Source of the DNA: an uncultured SAR116 cluster alpha proteobacterium
Lineage (GTDB): Bacteria; Pseudomonadota; Alphaproteobacteria; Puniceispirillales; Marisalimonadaceae
Length of the DNA stretch: 64,000 bases
Direction of reading: 5' to 3'
NCBI GenBank assembly: GCA_902590245.1
Contig: CACIWG010000003.1
Span: 21,602 to 85,601 of the forward strand
This document shows, one piece after another, positions 1-9,697 of the stretch; position 1 is the first letter of the stretch, and each line of letters opens with the position of its first letter. The notes under the pieces are model-generated. The model saw only the letters and a program-made list of their open reading frames with translations. It was not told where the DNA came from and did not search any database. The translations under genes were made by a program, and so were the position numbers.

Positions 1-454
1 TTATTTTAAAAATATTTGTTGAAAATAATAATATTAAGCTTTTCTTTTGATCTTTGTTTCGAAATATATTGTTCTTAAATGCTAATGCTAAAGAATTTTC
101 GTCATTATTTTTAAATGCCTTGATATAAATTTTCTGTCTCCCCATATATGAAGATATTAATTTCTTCATATTGTTAGCAACAGATACATCTCCAGCACCT
201 AGTTCTCTTAAGGAAAAATCTAAATCTCTAAAAATAATATCAAATAGTTTTTGAGATAATACTAAACCCTCATCTTTGATTTTTGATAATCTAAAAACAA
301 CTAAAATAGTTATTAATACAAGCATATCATATCTTCCATCAATTGTGTCTGGGACTTTATATTTAGTGTAAAAGATTTTATTTCTAGAAAACTTTACGAT
401 TTTCTGATAGATATCATTAGAAATTGTTTCATATTTTTTTTTTTTAAAAAACAT
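1..454 (-). CDS. Ubiquinol-cytochrome c chaperone (CBP3-like) family protein, partial (C-terminus runs off window)
   Basis: My translation of the minus strand from the ATG at 454: MFFKKKKYETISNDIYQKIVKFSRNKIFYTKYKVPDTIDGRYDMLVLITILVVFRLSK...; the 'FY..xxVPDTxDGRxDxLVL' N-terminal motif and the position divergent to bamE are typical of alphaproteobacteria. No in-frame stop before the window edge. Confidence 0.85.
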   Translation of the reverse strand, partial: MFFKKKKYETISNDIYQKIVKFSRNKIFYTKYKVPDTIDGRYDMLVLITILVVFRLSKIKDEGLVLSQKLFDIIFRDLDFSLRELGAGDVSVANNMKKLISSYMGRQKIYIKAFKNNDENSLALAFKNNIFRNKDQKKSLILLFSTNIFKI

Positions 455-462
455 ACAATAAA

Positions 463-909
463 ATGACCTTAAAACTAATTAAACTTAATATTTTGTTATT
501 TCTAGTATCATGTAGCATTTCATTTGACAAAGAAATTATAAATTATGGTCCAAATTTAAAATCTTTTAACACTATAAATATTAAAAAAGGTGAGACTAAA
601 AGATCTTTTATAATACAAAAACTTGGCCCACCTTCATTTACCAACCCATATGATCAGAATAATGTTTACTACATTTCACAAGAGATGAAAAGAGAAATTG
701 GAAAAGTTAACCAGTTTCAAAAAGTAAGCTTTTTAGAGATTATTTATGATAAAAAAGGTAAAGTCATTGAATTTTATTATAAAAAAGAAAATTTACCTAA
801 TGATGTAACTCTAAGTGAATTAGAAGAACAATCTATAGCTGAAGATAGAACTACATTTGAATTTTTAAGAAATATTTTAAGTAATTTAAGAAGAAGAAAT
901 GAAAATTAA
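463..909 (+). CDS. bamE: Outer membrane protein assembly factor BamE (SmpA/OmlA family lipoprotein)
   Basis: Lipobox-like N-terminus (LLFLVSC), 'KKGETKRSFIIQKLGPPSFTNPYDQNNVYYISQEM' SmpA/OmlA pattern. Confidence 0.85.
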   Translation: MTLKLIKLNILLFLVSCSISFDKEIINYGPNLKSFNTINIKKGETKRSFIIQKLGPPSFTNPYDQNNVYYISQEMKREIGKVNQFQKVSFLEIIYDKKGKVIEFYYKKENLPNDVTLSELEEQSIAEDRTTFEFLRNILSNLRRRNEN

Positions 910-1838
910 AAATGTTTGTATGCGTTTATATCTATTGGTTTATTACTAGACGTAACTTGTCCGTTTTTCCCACTTTTTACATAACCAATATTTGTTACTC
1001 TTAAATTATGTACTTTTGCTAATTTATTAATGTTTTCTTTATAAATTTTTGGTGCAGTAAATAATAGTTCATAATCGTCACCTCCAATTAATGCAGCATT
1101 CAGTCTTTGTTCATAAGATAACAAATCAATATTTGAGATTGGTAGATTTTTAAGATTAATTACAAACTCTAAATTTGATGAACGAGCTAAATGTCCACAA
1201 TCTTGAACAAATCCATCCGAAATGTCTATCATTGATGATACAAAATCTCTGATGGAAGAAGAAAAATCTATCCTAGGCTGTGGTAAATAATACTTTAATT
1301 TCGCTTTAGAAAATATTTTATCATTTTTATTTATATTTAATAATCCAATGTTTGATAAACCTAAATCTCCAGTTACATATAATAGATCGCTTACCTTTGC
1401 ATTTGATCTACTTATACATTTTCCACTTGGAACAGTGCCTATAATATTAATTGTTATTGTAATTATATCTATAGAAGCTGTTAAATCTCCACCAAGCAAT
1501 TTAATTTTATACTCTTTTTGATCTTCTTTTAATCCTTTTGCAAAAATTTTAATAAAATCATTCGCTTTTGCCTTAGGCAAACTTATCGATAAACTGTAAA
1601 ATTCAGGGTCAGCACACATTGCAGCTAAATCAGAAAGATTAGTTCTTAATGCTTTTTTTGCAATTAAATCAGGCGATTCATTACCTTTAAAATGTATTTT
1701 TTCAACAATCGTATCAGTTGAAACTACGTAATCTAATCCTATTTTTGGTCTAAAAATTGCCCCATCATTCGATAAAAATTGACTCTCGATTGATGAAATT
1801 GGTAATAAATACTTTTTGATTAATTCAAACTCATCCAT
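906..1838 (-). CDS. thiL: Thiamine-monophosphate kinase
   Basis: ThiL motifs: 'DGAIFRPKIGLDYVVSTDTIVEKIHF', 'NLSDLAAMCADP', 'LLGGDLTAS', 'MIDISDGFVQDCGHLA'. Confidence 0.95.
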   Translation of the reverse strand: MDEFELIKKYLLPISSIESQFLSNDGAIFRPKIGLDYVVSTDTIVEKIHFKGNESPDLIAKKALRTNLSDLAAMCADPEFYSLSISLPKAKANDFIKIFAKGLKEDQKEYKIKLLGGDLTASIDIITITINIIGTVPSGKCISRSNAKVSDLLYVTGDLGLSNIGLLNINKNDKIFSKAKLKYYLPQPRIDFSSSIRDFVSSMIDISDGFVQDCGHLARSSNLEFVINLKNLPISNIDLLSYEQRLNAALIGGDDYELLFTAPKIYKENINKLAKVHNLRVTNIGYVKSGKNGQVTSSNKPIDINAYKHF

Positions 1839-1845
1839 ATTTCAA

Positions 1846-2295
1846 TTATTCACTTTTTAATAGACTGTTCAAAAAACCATTTGCAAAATCTGGTTCACCA
1901 CAAAAGTTACTAAATAAGCTAACATACTCATTAATAATTGTTTTTTTATCAAATTTTTTAAAAAATCTAAGTTCAAAAACAGACAATCTTAAAATATTAA
2001 GTTCATTTGTCCCCAATCGTCCAATTTTCCAATCTTTAGACAAATATTTTTTTATAATTGAGTCATACACATTTTTGTTTTCATCAAAATTTTTTAACAA
2101 ATCAGATAATAATTTAGTGTCCAGTTCTTTAATTTCCAATTTTTCAAGCAAGAATTTTTTATAATGCATATCATAAGTTGATATTGATTCAAAAAGAGGT
2201 TGGTTATTATATTGGTGTAGGTATAAAATTTGTACAGCAGCAATTCTAGATGCAGTTTTTTTTCTAATAGATTTATGTCTAATATTATCAATCAA
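1846..2295 (-). CDS. nusB: Transcription antitermination factor NusB
   Basis: 'SRIAAVQILYLHQYNN...', 'ELRFFKKFDKKTIINEYVSLFSNFCGEPDFANGFLNSLL'; sits downstream of ribH as usual in alphaproteobacteria. Confidence 0.92.
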   Translation of the reverse strand: MIDNIRHKSIRKKTASRIAAVQILYLHQYNNQPLFESISTYDMHYKKFLLEKLEIKELDTKLLSDLLKNFDENKNVYDSIIKKYLSKDWKIGRLGTNELNILRLSVFELRFFKKFDKKTIINEYVSLFSNFCGEPDFANGFLNSLLKSE

Positions 2296-2738
2296 TTTTT
2301 AACAACATTATTATTATAATTTTTTATTTTCATTAATTCATAGCATGCTGAAGCAGCTTCATTGCCTTTATCAAAAGATCTTTTTAATGCCTGTTCATAG
2401 TTGTATGCTGTGATAATACCATTTCCTAATGGAAATGAATGTTTTAAGGCTAAATCCATCAAACCTCTATTAGTTTCATTACTGACAATCTCAAAATGAT
2501 AAGTTTCTCCTTTTATCACACAACCTAAAGCAACGTAACCTTCATACGAAAACCCAGTATTTTTAGAAGAATTTGCTTGTAAATTTAAAGCTTGAGGTAT
2601 TTCTAATGCACCAGGTACTTCAATTATATTAAAAAGAATTTGTTTTCCATCTAAAAAAGTTACTGCTGACTTTAGTAAATTTTCAGATATTTTTTCATAA
2701 TATTTTGATATAATTATCAATACTTCACCTTTAATCAA
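2292..2738 (-). CDS. ribH: 6,7-dimethyl-8-ribityllumazine synthase
   Basis: 'VPGALEIPQAL', 'YVALGCVIKGETYHFEIVSNETNRGLMDLAL', 'GIITAYNYEQALKRS'. Confidence 0.95.
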   Translation of the reverse strand: MIKGEVLIIISKYYEKISENLLKSAVTFLDGKQILFNIIEVPGALEIPQALNLQANSSKNTGFSYEGYVALGCVIKGETYHFEIVSNETNRGLMDLALKHSFPLGNGIITAYNYEQALKRSFDKGNEAASACYELMKIKNYNNNVVKN

Positions 2739-3832
2739 TCAAATCTCTCCCAACCAACAATTGACAAATTAAAACCTTTTAATCCAATAGCCTTTAATTT
2801 AGAATTAGATAATAAAATCATTTTTTTTACCCCTAAGTCAGAAAGTATTTGCGCACCTACACCATATTGACGAAGATTACTTTTATCTTTTATGTCAATT
2901 TCTTCGTCCATTTTCAATTTTTTACTTATAAAATCTTTATAAGAATCATTAATTATAATGATTATGCCATTTTTATTTCTGTCAATTTTTTTCATTGCCC
3001 TGAAAATTAAATTATTTTGGCCATTTGCATTTAAATCTTCTAAAACATCAACAATAGGATTAAATGAATGAACTCTGACCATGGTATCATTTTTTGAAGT
3101 CACTACTCCTTTAATTAAAGCTAAATGTTCGACTTCATCTATTAAACTTTTATAAACTATTATTCGCCAAGATCCAGTTGTTGAACTATCAAATGGTTTT
3201 TCATATACTCTAACTAATAAATTTTCATTCTTTCTTCTGTAAGCAATTAAATCTGCGATTGTACCAATTTTTATTTCATGCTTTTTTGCAAATTTTATTA
3301 AATCTGGTAATCTTGCCATTTCACCATTATCTTTCATTATTTCACAAATAACACCAGATGGATTTAATCCACAAATTTTTGCAATATCAACTACAGCTTC
3401 TGTATGTCCAGCTCTTATTAAAGTTCCTCCACTTCTAGCAATAATTGGAAAAACATGGCCAGGAGTAGTGATATGACTTTCATCATTTTGCTCATTAATA
3501 GCAGTTTTAATAGTAATTGATCTATCTGACGCTGAAATTCCAGTTGTAACGCCATGTGTCGCTTCAATTGACTGGGTAAAAGCAGTGTCGTATCTTGATT
3601 CGTTTCTTCTTTCCATCAAAGATAAACCTAATTTATCAGATTGTTGTTTAGTAATAGCCAAACAAATTAAGCCTCTACCATGTGTAGCCATAAAGTTTAT
3701 AACATTAGGATTTACAAAATCACCAAGAACACAAAGGTCACCTTCATTTTCCCTATTTTCATCATCAATTAATATAAAAATCTTACCTTGAGAAGCTTCC
3801 TTAATTACATCTTCAATACTAGATACTTCCAT
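2735..3832 (-). CDS. ribB: 3,4-dihydroxy-2-butanone-4-phosphate synthase with degenerate GTP cyclohydrolase II-like C-terminal domain (RibBX-type)
   Basis: N-terminal RibB motifs 'ILIDDENRENEGDL', 'TTPGHVFPIIARSGG', 'RAGHTEAVVDIAKICGL'. The C-terminal domain has no cysteine, so it cannot supply the RibA zinc ligands. Confidence 0.92.
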   Translation of the reverse strand: MEVSSIEDVIKEASQGKIFILIDDENRENEGDLCVLGDFVNPNVINFMATHGRGLICLAITKQQSDKLGLSLMERRNESRYDTAFTQSIEATHGVTTGISASDRSITIKTAINEQNDESHITTPGHVFPIIARSGGTLIRAGHTEAVVDIAKICGLNPSGVICEIMKDNGEMARLPDLIKFAKKHEIKIGTIADLIAYRRKNENLLVRVYEKPFDSSTTGSWRIIVYKSLIDEVEHLALIKGVVTSKNDTMVRVHSFNPIVDVLEDLNANGQNNLIFRAMKKIDRNKNGIIIIINDSYKDFISKKLKMDEEIDIKDKSNLRQYGVGAQILSDLGVKKMILLSNSKLKAIGLKGFNLSIVGWERFD

Positions 3833-3833
3833 A

Positions 3834-4451
3834 TTAATTTTCTTTCTTATTTTGATAATTAACTAAATATCTAGAAAGTAAATCAATTTCAACATTAACA
3901 AAATCATTAATTTGTATATTTCTTAAATTTGTATTATCCCATGTAAAAGGAATAACATTGACATTAAAGTAATCGTTTGTAACATCATTTACCGTAAGAG
4001 AGATACCTTCAATAGTAATTGAACCTTTTGAAGCTATGTAGGGTGATATTTCTTTATTTAATTTAATAAACATTATTTTTGAACCATCGTCCTCTAAAAT
4101 ATTTTGCAATTCTAGAACAGTATCAACATGACCAGTAACAAAATGCCCTCCTATCTCATCTCCAACTCTCAGTGCTCTTTCTAAATTTACAATAGTACCA
4201 ATTTTCCAATGTGACAGATTTGTTTTATCCATTGTTTCCTTACTTATATCAAATGTTAAAATATTTTTCCTTTTGTTTGTTAAAGTTAAACAGACACCTG
4301 AACATGCAATTGAACAACCAATTTTTATAAGATTCTCTGGCTTCTCAAAGTCCTCTAAATTAATTGTTAAAATTTCGATATCAACTGAATAGATGCCATT
4401 GTAAACTATATTTTTAACATTGCCCAAAGCTGAGATTATTCCTGAAAACAT
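3834..4451 (-). CDS. ribE: Riboflavin synthase (alpha subunit)
   Basis: 'MFSGIISALGNV', 'GCSIACSGVCLTL', 'GGHFVTGHVD', 'SLTVNDV' tandem lumazine-binding motifs. Confidence 0.95.
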   Translation of the reverse strand: MFSGIISALGNVKNIVYNGIYSVDIEILTINLEDFEKPENLIKIGCSIACSGVCLTLTNKRKNILTFDISKETMDKTNLSHWKIGTIVNLERALRVGDEIGGHFVTGHVDTVLELQNILEDDGSKIMFIKLNKEISPYIASKGSITIEGISLTVNDVTNDYFNVNVIPFTWDNTNLRNIQINDFVNVEIDLLSRYLVNYQNKKEN

Positions 4452-4454
4452 TTA

Positions 4455-5549
4455 TTAATTAAACCTCCTTAATTCATAAATATCGTCATCAAAAAATTTC
4501 AAATCAATAACTTTCATATTTTTACTATCTGATATTTTTCTTAAACTTAAATTGTTAATAAAGGGTAATCCATCATTTCCGATTATTTTATTAGATCTGA
4601 AAAAAACAATTTGATCAACAAGATTGGATTTAATCATTTCACTACAAAAAATTGTACCACTTTCAATCAACAAATTTTTTATTTTTCTATTTGCTAAATC
4701 GTTTAAAATTAGTTCGAGAAATTTTTTTTTATTATTAAAATAAACTAGTTCTATGTTTTTATGATAATTTTTTATTTTGTTTTTATCATTTGAACAATGA
4801 TATATTATTAAATTTTCTTTTTTTGTATTTTTGAATATTGAATAATCTCCATTTAATTTTAAACCTCTATCAACAATAATTTTCAATGGACTATATTTCT
4901 CTAACCCATTTAATCTACAAGTTAGTTTTGAATCATCTTCTATAATTGTGGAAGTAGTAGTCAAAATACCATCTGATTGAGCCCTTATCATATGTCCAAA
5001 ATTTCTAGACAACTTATTACTTATCCATTTGGAATTTTTATTATTAAGAGCAATTTTTCCATCTAAACTTATCGCCAATTTAATTGTCACAAATGGTCTA
5101 TTTGACAAACAGTTAGTAAGATATCCAATATTAAAATCAATACCCTTATTTGTTAAAAAATCAGGATAAATATTAATTTTAGATTTTCTTAAAATTTCTA
5201 AACCTTGTCCAGATGTTCTTAAATCTGGATCATAATTGCTAATAAAAACCTCCTTAATACCTGACTTCGAGATTAATTCTGCACATGAAGTTCCATTTAT
5301 GCCTTTGTGTGCGCATGGTTCTAGAGTTATGAATAAAGATGAATCTTTTAATTCTGTCTCCGTCATTAATGAGATTAAATTTTCTTCGGCATGCGGTCTT
5401 CCTCCTGGAGAAGTTCTTGCTCTGCCTATAATAAAATTGTTTTTAACAAGAATACAACCAACATTAGGATTCTTCCCAGTTGTACCCATTGCACGATACG
5501 CTTCAAGAAAAGCCTGCTCCATGAAAAATTTTTTTGATAAATCATTCAC
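4455..5549 (-). CDS. ribD: Bifunctional diaminohydroxyphosphoribosylaminopyrimidine deaminase / 5-amino-6-(5-phosphoribosylamino)uracil reductase
   Basis: 'GKTxxNPNVGCILVKNN', 'RPHAEENLI', 'LEPCAHKG', 'RPFVTIKLAISLDGKIA'. Confidence 0.95.
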   Translation of the reverse strand: MNDLSKKFFMEQAFLEAYRAMGTTGKNPNVGCILVKNNFIIGRARTSPGGRPHAEENLISLMTETELKDSSLFITLEPCAHKGINGTSCAELISKSGIKEVFISNYDPDLRTSGQGLEILRKSKINIYPDFLTNKGIDFNIGYLTNCLSNRPFVTIKLAISLDGKIALNNKNSKWISNKLSRNFGHMIRAQSDGILTTTSTIIEDDSKLTCRLNGLEKYSPLKIIVDRGLKLNGDYSIFKNTKKENLIIYHCSNDKNKIKNYHKNIELVYFNNKKKFLELILNDLANRKIKNLLIESGTIFCSEMIKSNLVDQIVFFRSNKIIGNDGLPFINNLSLRKISDSKNMKVIDLKFFDDDIYELRRFN

Positions 5550-5563
5550 AATTTAAAAAACTA

Positions 5564-6019
5564 TCAATTATCTTCAATTTGATCTTTTACAAATTTTCCA
5601 AAATCACTTGCTTCTCTAAAATTTCTATAAACAGAAGCGTATCTGATGTAAGCAACATGGTCAATTTGCCCAAGAGCATTCATTACTAATTCACCGATTA
5701 GATCTGATGGTATTTCAGCTTCTCCAGACGACTCTAACTGTCTAACAATACCATTTTGTGCTCTTTCAACAACGTCATTATCAACTTTTCTTTTTCTTAA
5801 TGCTATTTCCATTGATTTTACAATTTTTTCTCTATCAAAAATATTTTTTTTCCCATTTCTTTTAACTACAACAAGTTCTCTTAATTGTATTCTTTCAAAT
5901 GTTGTAAATCGTGATCCACAGCTTGAACATAGTCTTCTTCTTCTTATAGAAGCGCCATCTTCACTAGCTCTTGAATCTTTAACTTGAGTGTCATCAGTCC
6001 CACAAAATGGACAGCGCAT
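5564..6019 (-). CDS. nrdR: Transcriptional repressor NrdR
   Basis: '[17 protein letters not shown]', '[17 protein letters not shown]' zinc ribbon, ATP-cone '[16 protein letters not shown]'. Confidence 0.97.
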   Translation of the reverse strand: MRCPFCGTDDTQVKDSRASEDGASIRRRRLCSSCGSRFTTFERIQLRELVVVKRNGKKNIFDREKIVKSMEIALRKRKVDNDVVERAQNGIVRQLESSGEAEIPSDLIGELVMNALGQIDHVAYIRYASVYRNFREASDFGKFVKDQIEDN

Positions 6020-6038
6020 AAATAATCTCCAATTTCAA

Positions 6039-7331
6039 TTAGTAAATAGGATATTTTTTACAAATATCAATTATCTTTAAATTTACTTCTTTTTCAATTT
6101 CATAATCAGAAATATTATTTTTAAAACCACAAATTACATCTGAAATAAGATTACCTAAAATTTTAAAATCATTCTCTCTTAATCCTCTTGTTGTCGCTGC
6201 TGATGACCCTAATCTTACACCAGAAGTAATGGATGGTGGAGTTTCGTCAAATGGCACCCCATTTTTGTTGCAAGTAACACCAGCTCTTTCAAGAGCCTGT
6301 TCGCATTTATTTCCAGTAATACCTTTGTTTCTAAGATCTACTAATACGATATGATTATCAGTTCCTCCTGAAACGATGTTTATTCCTCTTTCAATAAGTG
6401 TATTTGATAAGATTTTTGCATTTTTTACAACATTTTGAGTATAAACTTTAAATTCGTCTTTAAGTGCTTCACCAAAGCCTGCAGCTTTACCAGCAATAAC
6501 ATGCATCAAAGGACCACCTTGAAGACCAGGAAAAACTGCAGAATTAATTTTTTTAAATAAGTTTTCATTATTTGTTAAAATCATTCCTCCTCTTCCAGAT
6601 CTCAGAGTCTTATGAGTTGTTGTTGTTACAATGTCTGCGTAATCAATGGGATTTGGGTGAACATTACCGGCAACTAATCCTGAAAAATGAGCCATATCAA
6701 CTAAAAGATAAGAATTGTATTTAGTCGCAATTTCTCTAAATTTTTTAAAATCAATAAATCTAGAGTAAGCTGATCCACCGGCAATAATTATTTTGGGTTT
6801 ATGGATTTTACTTAATTGATCAATTTGATCAAAGTTAATCAATGAATCGTCTTTATTTAATCCATATTGTATTGAATTAAACCACTTACCAGACAGATTA
6901 GGCTTGGCGCCATGAGTTAAGTGTCCACCAGCATCTAAACTCATTCCTAAAATTGTGTCGCCTGGATTTAACAACGCTAAAAAAACTGCCTGATTGGCCT
7001 GAGCACCGGAATGAGGCTGAACATTTACAAATTTTGCATTAAATAATTTTTGAGCTCTCTTAATTGCTAAATCTTCGACTTTATCTACAACTTCACAGCC
7101 ACCATAGTATCTTTTACTAGGGTAGCCCTCAGCATATTTATTTGTTAATACAGAACCTTGTGCTTCCAATACAGATTTTGAAACAAAGTTTTCAGAAGCA
7201 ATCATTTCAATTTGATTTTGTTGCCTTTTTTTTTCTTCATCTAAATACAAACTTAAAATAGGATCATATTCACTTATACTTTTCTCAAAAAAACCTTCCT
7301 CGTAAAATAATATTTTTTTTTGTTCATTCAT
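6039..7331 (-). CDS. glyA: Serine hydroxymethyltransferase
   Basis: '[40 protein letters not shown]', '[17 protein letters not shown]'. Confidence 0.98.
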   Translation of the reverse strand: MNEQKKILFYEEGFFEKSISEYDPILSLYLDEEKKRQQNQIEMIASENFVSKSVLEAQGSVLTNKYAEGYPSKRYYGGCEVVDKVEDLAIKRAQKLFNAKFVNVQPHSGAQANQAVFLALLNPGDTILGMSLDAGGHLTHGAKPNLSGKWFNSIQYGLNKDDSLINFDQIDQLSKIHKPKIIIAGGSAYSRFIDFKKFREIATKYNSYLLVDMAHFSGLVAGNVHPNPIDYADIVTTTTHKTLRSGRGGMILTNNENLFKKINSAVFPGLQGGPLMHVIAGKAAGFGEALKDEFKVYTQNVVKNAKILSNTLIERGINIVSGGTDNHIVLVDLRNKGITGNKCEQALERAGVTCNKNGVPFDETPPSITSGVRLGSSAATTRGLRENDFKILGNLISDVICGFKNNISDYEIEKEVNLKIIDICKKYPIY

Positions 7332-7340
7332 TTTTTTCTC

Positions 7341-7772
7341 TTAACTAATTTTTTTTAATCTTTTTATATGTCTGCCTTTTTCAAACTCAGTAGAGAGAAA
7401 TACATCTATAATTTTCTTTGCTGAGTTTAAGGAAGTGGTTCTTCCACCTATAACTAATACATTAGCATCGTTGTGCTGTCTACTTAGTCTAGCCATATCT
7501 TTGTCTGAACATAAAGCTGCTCTTATATGGGAATGCCTATTCGAAGCTATTGACATACCTATTCCAGTTCCACAAAGTAATATTCCAATATAGTCTATAT
7601 TTTTCCTCATTTTATCAACCAAAATATTAGAGTAATCAGGATAATCTACTGAAGAAGGATCTTTGGGACCAAGATCTATTATTTTAAATGATTTTTTTAA
7701 TAGATACTCTACTATTTGTTCTTTTAAGTAGAAGCCACCATGGTCACAAGATATTAATATATTTTTTTTCAT
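7341..7772 (-). CDS. rpiB: Ribose-5-phosphate isomerase B
   Basis: 'ISCDHGGFYLKEQIVEYL', 'DYPDYS', 'GILLCGTGIGMSIASNR', 'NDANVLVIGGR'. Confidence 0.95.
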   Translation of the reverse strand: MKKNILISCDHGGFYLKEQIVEYLLKKSFKIIDLGPKDPSSVDYPDYSNILVDKMRKNIDYIGILLCGTGIGMSIASNRHSHIRAALCSDKDMARLSRQHNDANVLVIGGRTTSLNSAKKIIDVFLSTEFEKGRHIKRLKKIS

Positions 7773-7811
7773 AAATTTTTACTTATTAATTGTTTAACAT
7801 AATTTAATAAC

Positions 7812-8039
7812 TTAAACATTATTAAAATGAAAATTTAATAAATAATAAAATATTAAGGATGTAATAAAAGAACTTAAAAAGGATAGAGTTATCTTCAAAA
7901 TTAAATAGGTTTTTTTTGGTGATGAATTAGCATGACCAAATTCGTGTTTCTCAGGTATTTCCAAACCTAATGGCAAAAAAATAAAAAAAAATATTAACCA
8001 AAGTATAAAAACAACTACTAAAAAAGAAATTATACTCAT
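7812..8039 (-). CDS. Small membrane protein, DUF1467-like
   Basis: 75 aa, two predicted TM segments, 'LPLGLEIPEKHEFGHANSSP' pattern; adjacent to rnj as commonly seen in alphaproteobacteria. Confidence 0.65.
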   Translation of the reverse strand: MSIISFLVVVFILWLIFFFIFLPLGLEIPEKHEFGHANSSPKKTYLILKITLSFLSSFITSLIFYYLLNFHFNNV

Positions 8040-9697
8040 TGAATCCTGCTAATATGAATGTTTATAATAGGTCTTATTGAAAATAATATTTTAATTTCTT
8101 TAGAAATGATTTTTTTTAATATATCACTCAAATCATCATCATCCGAAGTTTCCGATTCATTTAATCCTTCTATAAAATCTTCAATTTTTAAGCTTATCTC
8201 AAGAAGTGTATTTTTCATTTTTTCAGTCTTAGATATACCTATTTCAGACAATATTGGAACTGATATTAAATTACCTTTATTGTCTAAAACTATTGAAGCC
8301 ATCAAAATACCATTCCAAAGAGCTTGCTTTCTTAAAGAAAATTTATCATCCTTTAATGAAATAACTTTTTCTCCATCGAAAACTTTTGTGTCCATTTGAA
8401 TTCTATCAACACAGGTTGGATTATCATCTACAAATTCAAAAACATCACCATTTTTAGGAATTAAAATTTTTTTTACTTTACAAGAATTAGCAATTTCGGC
8501 GTTGGCTTTTAATTGATCAAAATTTCCATGAACAGGAATAACAGATTTTGGCTTTAGTAAAGTGTACATATCAATAATTTCATCCTTGCATGGATGGCCT
8601 GAAACGTGAATTGATTGATCATTATCTTCATTAAAAATATTTACATTTTTTTCCATAAACAAATATTCAACTTTTGAAATTTTTCTTTCATTTCCAGGTA
8701 TTTTTTTACTTGAAAATACAATCGAATCTTGATCATCTAGTTTAATTTTATCAATCTTACCAGATGCGATTCTAGTTAAAGATGAATTAGGTTCTCCTTG
8801 CGAACCAGAAGATATAATTAATAAATTTTTTTTAGGAAACTTTTCAATTTCATTAATAGCGTAAAAAGTGTAGTTTTTTTCAATAAGCCCAACATCGATA
8901 GCGGCTTCAATTGATCTTTTTATAGCTCTACCTAAAATGCATACTTTTTTTTTATTGATTTTTGCAATTTCTAGAATAGATTTAATTCTACTAATATTTG
9001 ATGAAAAGCATGTAATTATTATCAAGCCTTTACTTTTAGAAATTATTTTTCTTAGACCGTTGTAAGCATGATTTTCTGATAAAGTTGAACCATCAATTAA
9101 TGAATTTGTAGAATCACTAATAATAGTTGAAATTTTTAAATCCTTTAAACCTTTTAATTCATTGATAAATGGCTTTTCTCTTAAATTTTTAGCTCCATTA
9201 AGTTTCCAATCCCCTGTATGTAAAATGATATTTTTTTTTGTTTTGATTAACAAACTTACTGATTGAGGTACAGAATGAGAATTTTGAATAGCATTAATTT
9301 CAAATTCTTTTAAACGTATACTAGATTTCTTAGGATAATGCTTTAAGGTTAATTTGTTTTTGCTGCCATTATCTAATAATTTCTTTTTTAACATTGCTAA
9401 AGTAAATTCCGAACCCCAAATTGGACAATTAATTTCATCAACAAAATACTGTATAGCTCCATAATGGTCTTCATGAGCATGGGTTAAAAAAATTCCTAAA
9501 AGTTTATTTTTAATTTTTTTAATAAAATCAAAATCAGGCAAAAGTATATCAACTCCAATTTGAGTTTCATCAGGAAAAGCTATTCCAAGATCAACTAAGA
9601 TCCATTGATCATTAAATTGGTATAGGTTTGCATTCATCCCAATTTGTTCAGAACCACCTACAGGGATAAAGCCTAGATTATCTCTTTTAAATTTCAT
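8036..9697 (-). CDS. rnj: Ribonuclease J
   Basis: Metallo-beta-lactamase/beta-CASP motifs 'THAHEDHYGAIQY', 'NSHSVPQSVSL', 'HTGDWKL', 'HVSGHPCKDEI', 'IPVHGNFDQL'. Confidence 0.95.
   Translation of the reverse strand: MKFKRDNLGFIPVGGSEQIGMNANLYQFNDQWILVDLGIAFPDETQIGVDILLPDFDFIKKIKNKLLGIFLTHAHEDHYGAIQYFVDEINCPIWGSEFTLAMLKKKLLDNGSKNKLTLKHYPKKSSIRLKEFEINAIQNSHSVPQSVSLLIKTKKNIILHTGDWKLNGAKNLREKPFINELKGLKDLKISTIISDSTNSLIDGSTLSENHAYNGLRKIISKSKGLIIITCFSSNISRIKSILEIAKINKKKVCILGRAIKRSIEAAIDVGLIEKNYTFYAINEIEKFPKKNLLIISSGSQGEPNSSLTRIASGKIDKIKLDDQDSIVFSSKKIPGNERKISKVEYLFMEKNVNIFNEDNDQSIHVSGHPCKDEIIDMYTLLKPKSVIPVHGNFDQLKANAEIANSCKVKKILIPKNGDVFEFVDDNPTCVDRIQMDTKVFDGEKVISLKDDKFSLRKQALWNGILMASIVLDNKGNLISVPILSEIGISKTEKMKNTLLEISLKIEDFIEGLNESETSDDDDLSDILKKIISKEIKILFSIRPIINIHISRIQ

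Noticed and set aside
2094-2291. 65-aa minus-strand ORF overlapping nusB
   Set aside because: Out-of-frame reading of nusB; no family match by eye.
5236-5556. 106-aa plus-strand ORF antisense to ribD
   Set aside because: Mirrors conserved ribD codons (deaminase motif region); no independent coding evidence.
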